A stretch of 26,626 nucleotides of DNA from UBA1205 sp045534635 (GCA_045534635.1 JAZSKB010000013.1:1-26626); one strand, 5' to 3'; positions 6,555 to 15,016 are shown, numbered from the stretch's first letter. Translations and numbers: made by a program. The notes: generated by a model from the letters alone, not told the origin.

Positions 6555-8699
6555 ATGAAGATAAAAATCAATTTATTGAGCATAGCAATAATGATGCTTT
6601 TGACAATTGCCCGTGCTGATGAGGGTATGTGGCAACCTTATTTTATCAACGGACAAAATTTAGCGGAGATGCAACGTCTTGGTTGTAAACTCACCGCTGA
6701 ACAAATTTTCAGTTTTAACCAACCCAGCCTAAAAGATGCTATTGTACAATTTGGCAACGGCTGTACTGGAGAATTGATTTCTTCGGAAGGTTTGTTACTT
6801 ACTAATCATCACTGCGGTCTTGGGCAGATACAGGCTCATTCCTCTGTGGAACATGATTATTTACAAAAAGGTTTTTGGGCAGAAAGTAAATCACAAGAAT
6901 TGCCTAATGCAGGTCTTACCGTTTCTTTCTTACAATATATAGAAGATGTTACGGAGGCAGTACTCAAAGGTGTTACCGACAATATGTCGGAAACTGACCG
7001 TGAGCAGAAAATTGCTGAAAACAGCAAACGACTGACTACAGAGAAAAAAGGTAAACGCGATGTAAAAGTTATGATAGTGCCTTTTTATCATGGCAATCAA
7101 TATATTTTGTTTGTTTATGATGTATATAGAGATGTTCGATTGGTAGCTTGTCCACCTTGGGGAATTGGCAAATATGGAGCCGATACGGATAATTGGACAT
7201 GGCCACGACACAAAGGTGATTTTTGCATTTTCCGTGTCTATACTGCTCCCGATGGTTCTCCTGCCGAATATAGCAAAGAAAATATCCCTATGAAACCGAA
7301 ACATTTTCTTCCTATTTCGCTGAAAGGTGTGCAACCCGGTGATTATACTATGATACTTGGTTATCCTGGTTCTACCGACCGTTATTCCTTTTCTGGAGCG
7401 GTAAAAAATGTAATTGATTTGGAAGGTCCTGCTATTATTGATTGCCGCACAACCAAATTGGAACAATATCGTAAACACATGGATGCAAATCCTGCTGTTT
7501 TCATTCAATATGCTTCTAAACAAGCAAGCGTAAGCAATTATTGGAAATATTATATCGGTCAGGTAAAACAATTGCAACGCAACAAAGTATATGAAAAACG
7601 AGTAGAACAAGAACAATCTTTCCGTGAATGGGTAAATGCTGACAAAAAACGTAATACAAAATATACAGATATTTTTAAAGAATTGGATAAATATTGGAAT
7701 CATCAGTCTAAATATACTAAAGCGTTAATTTATCATCGTGAAGCAGGTTGGCGTGGGGGAGAAGCAGTATATTTTGCTAACCAATTTCTCCGTTTGAACA
7801 ATTCTATTGAGCAAAAAACATTATCAAAAGAAGAAATTGCAAAATATGCACAACAAATGAAATCTACCATAAAAAATTTTTTCAAAGATTACGATAAAAA
7901 TTTAGACAAAGATGTTACCATTGCATTGTTGAATTTGTTTTACAAAAATATACAACCCGAACAATTGCCTGCTCTCGTCAAGAATGTTGGAGATAAATCG
8001 GGAGGAGATTTTACAAATTTTGTAGATAAAGCATTTGCAAAATCAGTATTGGTAGATGAAAATAAATTGAACGCATGGCTTGACAATCCAAAATCTTTAA
8101 CAAAAGACCCTATCTTTGCATTGATGTATGATATAGTAAAATCTTATATTACATTAGCCGAAGAAGCAGAATCCGTGGAAAAAGAGCGTGCAGAAAGATT
8201 GTTCATGCAAGGTTTGATGGAAATGCAAAAAGATAGAAATTTTTATCCTGATGCCAATTTCACTATGCGACTTACTTATGGTAGCGTAGAAAACTGCCAA
8301 CCATCTGATGGTGTTACATACAATTATTTTACCACTTTAGATGGTGTAATGCAAAAATATAAACCAAATGATTGGGAATTTGATGTACCCAAAGAATTAA
8401 TTAATTTGTGGAAAAAGAAAGATTATGGACGTTATGCCGACAAAGATGGTAATTTGGTAGTAAATTTTATCACTACTAACGACATTACTGGTGGAAATTC
8501 TGGAAGTCCTGTTATTGATGCAGAAGGAAATCTTATTGGATTGGCTTTTGACGGAAACTGGGAAGCCATGAGCGGAGACCTTTCTTTTGAAAATAAGGTG
8601 CAACGCACCATTTGCATGGATGCTCGCTATCTGCTATTTATTATTGACAAAATGGCAAACGCACAAAATCTGATGCAAGAATTGAAAATTGTGGAATAA
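6555..8699 (+). CDS. dpp7: Secreted S46-family dipeptidyl-peptidase, DPP7 type
   Basis: This 714-residue periplasmic serine exopeptidase removes dipeptides from the N-terminus of peptides, as in amino-acid-fermenting Bacteroidota. An N-terminal signal peptide (residues 1-21, ending near ARA-D) precedes the mature enzyme. The clan PA triad can be placed: His86 in TNHHC, Asp222 in WPRHKGD and Ser649 in GGNSGSP. The region between holds the helical domain typical of S46. Length matches DPP7 and DPP11. In the family, the residue 18 positions after the catalytic Ser (673 in Porphyromonas numbering) sets specificity: Gly in DPP7 (hydrophobic P1) and Arg in DPP11 (Asp/Glu). Here it is Gly667 in AFDGNWE, so DPP7-like preference is inferred. 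A lone gene with its own promoter at 6524-6531; the next gene converges on it without an obvious terminator. Confidence 0.94.
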   Translation: MKIKINLLSIAIMMLLTIARADEGMWQPYFINGQNLAEMQRLGCKLTAEQIFSFNQPSLKDAIVQFGNGCTGELISSEGLLLTNHHCGLGQIQAHSSVEHDYLQKGFWAESKSQELPNAGLTVSFLQYIEDVTEAVLKGVTDNMSETDREQKIAENSKRLTTEKKGKRDVKVMIVPFYHGNQYILFVYDVYRDVRLVACPPWGIGKYGADTDNWTWPRHKGDFCIFRVYTAPDGSPAEYSKENIPMKPKHFLPISLKGVQPGDYTMILGYPGSTDRYSFSGAVKNVIDLEGPAIIDCRTTKLEQYRKHMDANPAVFIQYASKQASVSNYWKYYIGQVKQLQRNKVYEKRVEQEQSFREWVNADKKRNTKYTDIFKELDKYWNHQSKYTKALIYHREAGWRGGEAVYFANQFLRLNNSIEQKTLSKEEIAKYAQQMKSTIKNFFKDYDKNLDKDVTIALLNLFYKNIQPEQLPALVKNVGDKSGGDFTNFVDKAFAKSVLVDENKLNAWLDNPKSLTKDPIFALMYDIVKSYITLAEEAESVEKERAERLFMQGLMEMQKDRNFYPDANFTMRLTYGSVENCQPSDGVTYNYFTTLDGVMQKYKPNDWEFDVPKELINLWKKKDYGRYADKDGNLVVNFITTNDITGGNSGSPVIDAEGNLIGLAFDGNWEAMSGDLSFENKVQRTICMDARYLLFIIDKMANAQNLMQELKIVE

Positions 8700-8739
8700 G
8701 CATATAATTTATTCGTTTTGATTTAGCAAACAATAATAA

Positions 8740-9677
8740 TTATCTATTTTCCATAAATTTTTCAGCTATTTGAAAACAAGAGTCGAATTTATTCGGTATT
8801 AAGCGGAAAAGATATAAGTATTTGAAATAAAAGGCATGTTTTTCGTTGTCAAATTGGTGGTATTCAAAATTTGTTTGCCCGATTTTTGAAAGATGATTGG
8901 CAATGGTTTGAGAACCATACACGTAAGGGAATTTTTTTACTTGGAATGCTTTTCCTTCCCCGATGGGTAAAATTTTGTCATGCATACCGTGTATGAGACA
9001 AATTGGAGTGCATGCGTTCGAATCTATTATGGCAGGATTTAGAATGCTACCCCATAGTATGATTGCTCCGGCAACGTTTCCCGATTCCTTTTTCGCCGAT
9101 GATAGTGATGGTAGCATTATAGGTTCTTTTGTTTCGGGTGGACGCTCTTCTTCGTCCATATAAAGAGCGTGCAAAATGGTTGTTGCTCCTGCCGATTGTC
9201 CCAACAAAAAAATGCGATTGGTATCAATGTGATATTGGTCGCAGTGGATTTTGAAATAATGTATTGCTGATAATAAATCCAATGTTGCTAAATACCCTGC
9301 ACGAATAAGATTGCTACCAGAAATCCGACCTACTGATAGGAGTCGGTAGTCAATAGACGCTGCTACATATCCTTGTTTTGCAAGTCGATAACACCATACT
9401 TTCATATCTGCATAGTCGCGAGAACCTACTACAAAACCTCCACCGAATAAGGTAATAACCAAAGGACGATATGCTTGTGTTTCTGTTGTAGGTTCATAAA
9501 GGTCAAAATAGAGAGGTTTCTCCTTTTTTTACCTAAACAGGCTCCTTGACTATACTGAATTTTTCGCTGTATGCGGACACTATCTTCTTCTTTTTCTCCT
9601 ATATGCTTTTGAGCAAAAACTGTAGAAGATGCTGACAAAATAATGCAAAAAAACAATATCCGAAGCGTACGAGACAT
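8740..9677 (-). pseudogene. Secreted alpha/beta-hydrolase (esterase), one-base frameshift
   Basis: Read from ATG 9677, the first frame gives a signal peptide (MSRTLRILFFCIILSASSTV, then FAQ) and about 30 more residues to an A7 run (9524-9530, T on the plus strand). There the reading must shift by -1 to continue as EKPLYFDLYEP and on to the catalytic part. One extra A would restore a single protein of about 312 residues. The second frame carries an oxyanion-type GGGF, the nucleophile elbow GQSAG (Ser codon 9193-9195), Asp in IHGMHDKILP and His in DNEKHAFYF. It resembles BD-FAE/carboxylesterase-like hydrolases. The start 9677 is preferred over a TTG at 9701, which lies inside the -7 box. Either the gene is broken, the run is a sequence error, or slippage rescues it. 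Confidence 0.8.
9524..9530 (-). other. A7 tract at the esterase frameshift
   Basis: On the coding strand seven A follow GGT and precede GGAG. The 0 frame continues GGT AAA AAA AGG; the esterase frame continues AAA AAG GAG. The A AAA AAG heptamer resembles the well-known bacterial slippery sequence, although its phase relative to the incoming frame is not the canonical one. Confidence 0.6.
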
Positions 9678-9698
9678 GTTAATTATCAATTTAAAATG

Positions 9699-9706
9699 CA
9701 AAATTA
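9699..9706 (-). promoter_or_regulatory. -7 box (TAATTTTG) of the esterase gene
   Basis: On the minus strand TAATTTTG followed by CA fits TAnnTTTG and lies 21 bases before ATG 9677. Its position excludes a start at 9701. It faces a divergent promoter at 9751-9758. Confidence 0.6.
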
Positions 9707-9750
9707 TAAAAAAATGATGTAAATATAAATATTTTTTGTAAAAAATATGA

Positions 9751-9758
9751 TAATTTTG
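9751..9758 (+). promoter_or_regulatory. -7 box (TAATTTTG) of the divergent membrane-protein gene
   Basis: TAATTTTG fits TAnnTTTG and is 24 bases before the ATG at 9783. The same octamer drives the esterase on the other strand 45 bases away, so the two genes may share control. Confidence 0.55.
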
Positions 9759-9782
9759 TAATATTCAAAAATAAATAAAATT

Positions 9783-10368
9783 ATGATTGGTCGTTTTTTA
9801 CTCGGAAGTATTATTGTGTATTTTATAGTTGATTTTTTTTTGGAAGATATTATCACGCAAATCAAAGGATAACGATTCTACTACACATTTTAAAGAAAAA
9901 AATGTTGGAGGTATTAGAATTATTGAAATTCGCGATATGACAGAAGTTCAATGTATTGAATATATTGACAATTTCAAGGATATGGTTTGTGGAAACGATA
10001 GAGATAGTGATTTTGAAAAACCAGATGTAGTGACAACAAATGATTCATTGTTACTGACATTTTCTACATCAATGGATTGTTTCTCATTCTTCCTTTGGGT
10101 AAATTATATGACATATTGCGATGAAAAACATCGTTTTCAGGTAACGGGATGGTATCAAACAGGAGAGATAATATTTGATAATGAGGGAGATGAAATCAGT
10201 CATACTATCATTATGGTAACTATCCCAAAATGTGATGAGGAATACGACAATGTTTATTTCGTTACGGAAAAGGGACAACGTTTCAAGTGTGAGTTTGCTT
10301 CTTCGGGGAAACTTTATTCCGCTGATACTGCAAGAATTGTATATCGTTCTATTCCAATACAAAAATAA
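9783..10368 (+). pseudogene. Unrecognised membrane-anchored protein, one-base frameshift in a T9 run
   Basis: From ATG 9783 the first frame reads MIGRFLLGSIIVYFIVDFF, a single hydrophobic anchor, then ends after 29 codons in GEDIITQIKG-like out-of-frame sequence. Removing one T from the T9 run (9833-9841) joins the anchor to a second frame beginning FFWKILSRKSKDN and running to the stop at 10368, giving about 194 residues. The short anchor plus basic, polar stretch resembles small Bacteroidota membrane proteins. The remaining 150 residues (for example VTGWYQTGEIIFDNEGDE) match no family I know. The second frame has a stop just before 9829 and its first ATG is at 9937, so an intact shorter soluble protein from 9937 is the alternative. 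The promoter at 9751-9758 fits the ATG at 9783. Confidence 0.55.
9833..9841 (+). repeat. T9 homopolymer near the 5' end of the membrane-protein gene
   Basis: Nine T directly after GA and before GGAAG. Eight T would put the N-terminal anchor and the long downstream frame in one reading frame. Tracts of this length at a gene's 5' end can switch genes on and off by strand slippage. Confidence 0.7.
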
Positions 10369-10395
10369 TAAATAAAAAATACCTATTCAGGTGAA

Positions 10396-10425
10396 TTTGG
10401 CAACGATTTTGCTTTTATATTTTTG
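10396..10425 (+). promoter_or_regulatory. Candidate promoter with both -33 and -7 elements
   Basis: TTTG at 10396-10399 and TATTTTTG at 10418-10425 are separated by 18 bases, close to the spacing of Bacteroidota vegetative promoters. It is the best-spaced pair I found in the window, yet no coding frame follows on this strand; only hairpins lie downstream. Confidence 0.45.
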
Positions 10426-10441
10426 TTGTCTCAATTATAGA

Positions 10442-10553
10442 AACACACTATGTGTGTTCAATACTGCTGGATTTGGAAATCCAGCAAAACGAAGAGTCTT
10501 GCATTGAGTTTCTGAATTTGTATTTCAGTATATTTTTCCCGCATTGCAAATGC
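10442..10553. repeat. Cluster of three short hairpins, related in layout to 5140-5276
   Basis: Three stems occur in a gene-free gap: AACACAC/GTGTGTT (10442-10448 with 10452-10458), TGCTGGATTT/AAATCCAGCA (10465-10474 with 10477-10486) and GCATT/AATGC (10541-10545 with 10549-10553). The strip before the central stem, TGTTCAATACTGC, is like TGTTCATTAATGC at the same place in the 5140-5276 element, while the stems differ in sequence. None is followed by a clear T run on either strand. Confidence 0.5.
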
Positions 10554-10570
10554 ATGGATTTCATCAAAAA

Positions 10571-11584
10571 TTATCTTGATAATTTTTCGGCTCGGCTTTT
10601 TGGTTTTTTTCGACAAATATAAAAATCGAAAATACCTTCAATATAACCTAATCCATAACTGATATGAAGAATCCAAAAAGTGTATATAATTTGTAAACAA
10701 TCAGAAAAGGAATGAGATTGTTTCTTTGCAAAAATAAAACCTAAAACAATGTAAATAAATAAAATAGAAAGATATAAATAAACAAAATTTTGGATAAATA
10801 AAGAACCCAAAAAACCAAAAATTAAAAATAAAGTAAATAAAAATGGAACCATCTGTCTCAACGATGTTATCATTTTATGTTTTTTGTTTACAAAAACTTT
10901 CCAATAACCATACTGAAAATATTGTCGAAAAAGGTGTTTAAAATTGGAACGAACGACATAAAAAGATTTTATTTTTGGAGTTAAAAATATTTCAAACCCT
11001 GCTTTTTTTAAGCGGAAATTAAATTCATCATCTTGATTTCGAGTAAGTAATTCATCGAAATAACCAATTTTTTGAAATACTTCTTGTTTGTAACTACCAA
11101 AGGCAACAGTATCAACAAACCCTTCTTTTTCACCTGTTCGGAAATAAGCATTTCCAACACCAAATGGATTAGACATAGCAAAACCAATAATTTTAGAACG
11201 ATGATTTTCGTAACTATTTTCTAAAATTCCCCCTGCACAACCAATACGAGTATCTGAAAATAATGCTTTGCAATTTTCTGAAATAAAATCCTGAGCGACA
11301 GTGCTATGAGCACCTAAAATAATGCAAACATCACTATTTTTGTATTGTATTCCCATATTGAGACCATAAGGAGTTGTTTGCATTTTATTTTTTAACAACT
11401 TGATATATTCGTATTTACGTTCATATTCAGCAACTATTTCAGGAGTAGAATCGTTACTACAGCCATCGCAAACCAAAATAAGCAGATGCTCTTTTGGATA
11501 GTCTGTAGCAATAAGCGAATCTAAACAAGCACCGATATATTTTTCTTCGTTTCTACAAGGAATAATAATAGAAATACTCTTCAT
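10571..11584 (-). CDS. GT2-family glycosyltransferase with C-terminal membrane helices (ExoA-like)
   Basis: This 337-residue protein likely adds a sugar to the lipid-linked repeat unit on the cytoplasmic face of the inner membrane. The N-terminal GT-A fold shows SIIIPCRNEEKYI (4-16), the nucleotide-binding CDGCSNDST (39-47) and the acceptor-side QDDEFNFRL (184-192). Where most GT2 enzymes have a metal-binding DxD, this one has GAHS (91-94), which I associate with ExoA-like members. Three hydrophobic segments (about 245-264, 268-286, 297-315) anchor the C-terminus. It is the last gene of the polysaccharide run, 2 bases after the upstream GT4 gene. The donor and linkage cannot be told from sequence. 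Confidence 0.88.
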   Translation of the reverse strand: MKSISIIIPCRNEEKYIGACLDSLIATDYPKEHLLILVCDGCSNDSTPEIVAEYERKYEYIKLLKNKMQTTPYGLNMGIQYKNSDVCIILGAHSTVAQDFISENCKALFSDTRIGCAGGILENSYENHRSKIIGFAMSNPFGVGNAYFRTGEKEGFVDTVAFGSYKQEVFQKIGYFDELLTRNQDDEFNFRLKKAGFEIFLTPKIKSFYVVRSNFKHLFRQYFQYGYWKVFVNKKHKMITSLRQMVPFLFTLFLIFGFLGSLFIQNFVYLYLSILFIYIVLGFIFAKKQSHSFSDCLQIIYTFWILHISYGLGYIEGIFDFYICRKKPKSRAEKLSR

Positions 11585-11586
11585 AA

Positions 11587-12696
11587 CTAATTATTAATGA
11601 TTGATTTATATAAATCTATTAGTTTTTTTTCTTGTGTTTTCCAATTGTATTTTTCCATTACCGCCTTGCGACCATTTTCTCCCATTTGTCGGGCTTGTTC
11701 TGGATTATTGAGAAGGTATTCTATGGCATTTTTAATTTCATCAATATTGTGAGGATTGACACAAATGCCACAATTTTCATTTTTTACAATTTGTTTCCAT
11801 TGACGAAAATCTGTACAGATAACGGGAATCCCTGCTTGCATATACTCGAAAAGTTTTGTATTACCAAGAGAACCTTCTTTAAAACCAACATTAGCAACAT
11901 AATCGTTGAGGGCAATGGCTATTGTAGAATATTGTATAAAATCGTGTACATTTTGGTGATGAATTTTTCCGTGATATTCTACTTTTTCCCATGCTTTCAT
12001 CTCTTTTAATTTATTAAAATAGTTTTCACTATCTGAAATACCAGCAAGTCTGTATGTGATATTTTCTATTTTTGCAATTGCTTTTAATATATTTTCGTGC
12101 ATCCATTGTTTTGAAATTCCTCCAGCAAAACAAACAGAATAATCCCATTTTCTATTATCAATAAAATCGGAAGAATTAATAGGGTAATTTGTTATTTGGC
12201 AGATATTGGAAAACGATTTTTGGAAACGTTTGGTCATCAATGGAGTAACAGTAATGATAGCGACAAACTTTTTTATGCAATATCGTTCGTAACATGTGAA
12301 AATTTTTGCGACCAAAGGTCTTAAAAAATGAGGAATCCATTCTTTTTCAGAAAGAAGGGCGGGCATATCTTCGTGACTATCGTAAATAACTTTTTTTCCT
12401 TTTTTTGCTAATTTTTTACCTACGGGAAGTAATTCTGGGTCATGAAAATGATAAATATCAGCGTCTATTTCAACAGCTTTTTTGAATGCAAGTTTAGTAA
12501 ATTGCAACATTCTTTCTCGACGATTGTTTGGTTTTCCAATACTATGTATGGTTATGCCATCCAAAATATCGTCTTTATTGTTATCGGCAACAATCAAGTA
12601 TACATTGTAATATTGTGCCAAAGATTTGCATTCCTTGTGAAAAATCCTGACATCGTAACGTGGATGGGCGGTTGTTATATGACAAATTGATTTCAT
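11587..12696 (-). CDS. GT4-family glycosyltransferase
   Basis: This 369-residue GT-B glycosyltransferase probably transfers a sugar from a nucleotide donor during repeat-unit synthesis. The N-terminal domain begins MKSICHITTAHPRYDVRIFHKE, and DIYHFHDPEL (around 80-89) fits the acceptor domain of GT4 enzymes. The C-terminal donor domain has the EX7E-type region near TKLFEYMQAGIPVI and a typical last helix with YNWKTQEKKL. No membrane segment is seen. Its start overlaps the stop of the preceding GT4 gene in an ATGA at 12693-12696, so the two are translationally coupled. The sugar specificity is unknown. Confidence 0.9.
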   Translation of the reverse strand: MKSICHITTAHPRYDVRIFHKECKSLAQYYNVYLIVADNNKDDILDGITIHSIGKPNNRRERMLQFTKLAFKKAVEIDADIYHFHDPELLPVGKKLAKKGKKVIYDSHEDMPALLSEKEWIPHFLRPLVAKIFTCYERYCIKKFVAIITVTPLMTKRFQKSFSNICQITNYPINSSDFIDNRKWDYSVCFAGGISKQWMHENILKAIAKIENITYRLAGISDSENYFNKLKEMKAWEKVEYHGKIHHQNVHDFIQYSTIAIALNDYVANVGFKEGSLGNTKLFEYMQAGIPVICTDFRQWKQIVKNENCGICVNPHNIDEIKNAIEYLLNNPEQARQMGENGRKAVMEKYNWKTQEKKLIDLYKSIINN

Positions 12697-13742
12697 ATAT
12701 TGAAACTTTTGTAGATATTTATAAATTTTTCGCTATTAATATTTTTTGTTGCTCGATTTTTAATAATTGCTTCGTTTGTTGCAATTGCTTTTTCTATATC
12801 AATTTTAAAAACATTTTCTAAAGAAAAAGATGTTGGATTTGTGACCAAAATACCATTTTCTTCGTTGGTAATCCATTCCCGAGTTGCGGGTAAATCACTA
12901 ATTATAGGAATACAACCATTGTTCATAGCTTCTAATAAACTGATTGCTGTTGCGTCGCTTTCGGGTAAGGCAATCCATATTTTTGCTTTAGCATACCATT
13001 TTTGATTATCTTCTTTGGATAACCAACCGACAAATTGAATAGCATTATCCAATTGCATATCATGAACTTTCTGTTTCAATTTTTCTGTTTCTGTCCCTGT
13101 GGCAGCAATCACCAATTTCCAATCGGAAAAAGAAGTTTTTTTTACAAAACGAGAAAATATATCTATAATAGAATCAATTCGATATAATTTATTATGTAGT
13201 CGATTAGAGTATATAATATTTTCTTTTTCTATAAAATATTTTTCTATGTCAATACCAAAATTAACAATAGAAATATTTATTTTCTTAGATATAAGTTTTT
13301 GCATTTCATCAGCGATATATTGTGCATCAGCGGTAAAATGATTTGCTTTTTTTAAACAATATTGTATCATCTTTTTAAATACAAATCCTTTGTGTGGTGT
13401 AAGTAATATATCGCTTCCCCAAGCGGTAGAAACAATAGGAATCTTCGTTTTGCGATTTGCTCTTAATGTTAAAAAATTATAAGCAACAATTTGTTGTATG
13501 TGAATAATATTTGGTTGTTCGTGATAAATAATTTGTTGAAGTTGTTTTACTGCTGTAAAATAATTAAAAGGATTTTTCAAAGAGCAGTTAACAACATATT
13601 TGTTTTTAATTTTATCATCGTCAAAATCTATTGGAGAAGATGTAACAAGTACAATATCAGTAAAATAATGTTTTATCAGTTGATAAAAATTAATTACGTG
13701 AATAGAATTAGAGCCAACGATTAAAAGTTTTTTACTATTCAT
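12693..13742 (-). CDS. GT4-family glycosyltransferase
   Basis: This 349-residue protein is a second GT-B glycosyltransferase of the cluster. The N-terminus KKLLIVGSNSIHVINF and the strand NIIHIQQ fit the first Rossmann domain. STAWGSDIL (about 106-114) resembles the acceptor loop of GT4 members. The donor domain carries an EX7E-like ESDATAISLLEAM followed by NNGCIPIISD, the usual nucleotide-sugar site. Start and stop overlap the neighbours by four bases (ATGA at 13739-13742 and 12693-12696), so it is part of a tight unit with the flippase before it and the GT4 after it. Donor and acceptor are unknown. Confidence 0.9.
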   Translation of the reverse strand: MNSKKLLIVGSNSIHVINFYQLIKHYFTDIVLVTSSPIDFDDDKIKNKYVVNCSLKNPFNYFTAVKQLQQIIYHEQPNIIHIQQIVAYNFLTLRANRKTKIPIVSTAWGSDILLTPHKGFVFKKMIQYCLKKANHFTADAQYIADEMQKLISKKINISIVNFGIDIEKYFIEKENIIYSNRLHNKLYRIDSIIDIFSRFVKKTSFSDWKLVIAATGTETEKLKQKVHDMQLDNAIQFVGWLSKEDNQKWYAKAKIWIALPESDATAISLLEAMNNGCIPIISDLPATREWITNEENGILVTNPTSFSLENVFKIDIEKAIATNEAIIKNRATKNINSEKFINIYKSFNI

Positions 13743-15010
13743 ACTTTTTTCTTTGCAATTTTAAAATACCAAAATACTAATCCAAAATAATAAATTGATT
13801 GAAAGCAACTTAGTAATATAAAACCAAGTTTTATATTTTGGAAAAGTCCACCGATAATAATAGCCAAAAGATATAGACTATGTCCAAGTAAACTAAGCAA
13901 ATAGGCTTGTTTTTGTTTATTTACAATTAATGGAATTTGAGAAATAGGAGAAATGATAAAATTAAGACAAAGCCAAGGAGATAACAACTGTCCATATTCG
14001 CCTGCTTGTCGCCATTTTTCTCCTAAATACCATGCAAAAATATCTCCTCCCCAAATGGCAACAATAGAAAAAACGGGAATAGAAATTAATGTTAATCTAA
14101 CAAGTACTTTCTTTAAAAGACTTTGTAAATCTTCATTGTTTTGATAACAAACAGACGCTTTTTGATAAAAAACTTGTCCTATTGCCGAACCAATTATAGA
14201 AGAAGGGGCAAATAACAATCGTAAAGTACGTGAATGAAGTCCAACTTTTTCTTTTACATAGAAAAAAGATAATAAAAAAACTTCACCACTTTGTTTTAAA
14301 ATATCACAAAAAGCGTGTAATGAATTTATTTTTGGAAAATCTTGATATTCAATAGCAACTTCTTTTATTTCTGTTTTAGTAATTGATTTTGACATAGATT
14401 TATCATGTTTGAAGAAACTAATAACTAAAGGTAAAAGAGCCGAAAATTGTCCTATGATTTGAGAAAAAATTAAACCAGAGGGAATCAATCCAAGATGTCC
14501 TAATCCAATGGCTGTTCCAGAATAAGTTATGCTTTGTGTTGTTTTGGCGTAGGTAACATTTCTAAAACGTTTTTTTCTTGAATTCCAATAGTTAAATGTT
14601 TGATACCAGCCTACAGATAATACAGAAATAGGTACTAAATAAAGATAAGAAGAAACATTATCATTTTTTAGAATGGTGCATATTTCTGTATTGAAAAGCC
14701 AAACAATAATAAAAGAAATAACGCTAATGAAAAGAGAAATAATAATTGATAAACCAATAATATTTACCGCTTTTCTGTCTTTTTTGGGAAGCATTATCGC
14801 CAATTCGTATCTTCCAGTTGCAACAATAGTAAATAAATTAGCAATCGCTAAATATCCTGCTAACACAGCAAGATCTTCAGGAGAGTAAATGCGTGCGATA
14901 ATAGATTCTATAAGAAAGGGTATTGCTTGAGCAATAACATTACCAGAAAAAACGGTAAAGACATTTTTTAAAAATTCAGATTTAATGTATTGCTTTATAT
15001 TCAACGACAT
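13739..15010 (-). CDS. Oligosaccharide flippase, Wzx-like (first of two)
   Basis: This 423-residue, strongly hydrophobic protein has about twelve predicted membrane segments. Its opening (KNVFTVFSGNVIAQAIPFLI, then ARIYSPEDLAVLAGY) is typical of the polysaccharide-transporter branch of the MOP/MATE superfamily, as are the basic loops between helix pairs. Wzx proteins move undecaprenyl-linked repeat units from the cytoplasmic to the periplasmic face. It follows the acetyltransferase gene by 6 bases and overlaps the next GT4 gene by 4. A second, dissimilar flippase is encoded at 17018-18400, so its specific substrate is uncertain. Confidence 0.85.
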   Translation of the reverse strand: MSLNIKQYIKSEFLKNVFTVFSGNVIAQAIPFLIESIIARIYSPEDLAVLAGYLAIANLFTIVATGRYELAIMLPKKDRKAVNIIGLSIIISLFISVISFIIVWLFNTEICTILKNDNVSSYLYLVPISVLSVGWYQTFNYWNSRKKRFRNVTYAKTTQSITYSGTAIGLGHLGLIPSGLIFSQIIGQFSALLPLVISFFKHDKSMSKSITKTEIKEVAIEYQDFPKINSLHAFCDILKQSGEVFLLSFFYVKEKVGLHSRTLRLLFAPSSIIGSAIGQVFYQKASVCYQNNEDLQSLLKKVLVRLTLISIPVFSIVAIWGGDIFAWYLGEKWRQAGEYGQLLSPWLCLNFIISPISQIPLIVNKQKQAYLLSLLGHSLYLLAIIIGGLFQNIKLGFILLSCFQSIYYFGLVFWYFKIAKKKV

Positions 15011-15016
15011 ATTTTT

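Noticed and set aside
6930..7703. 257-codon open frame on the minus strand inside the S46 peptidase gene
   Set aside because: It is the mirror of a well-supported coding gene, has no promoter or recognisable domain, and its composition (Ile, Phe, Tyr, Ser rich) is that of antisense AT-rich coding DNA.
8700..8739. Bidirectional terminator between the converging peptidase and esterase genes
   Set aside because: No inverted repeat of useful length is present in the 40 bases.
10541..10553. Hairpin GCATT/AATGC as terminator of the polysaccharide run
   Set aside because: The stem is 5 bp and the minus-strand sequence after it is GGGAAAAATA, not a T run.
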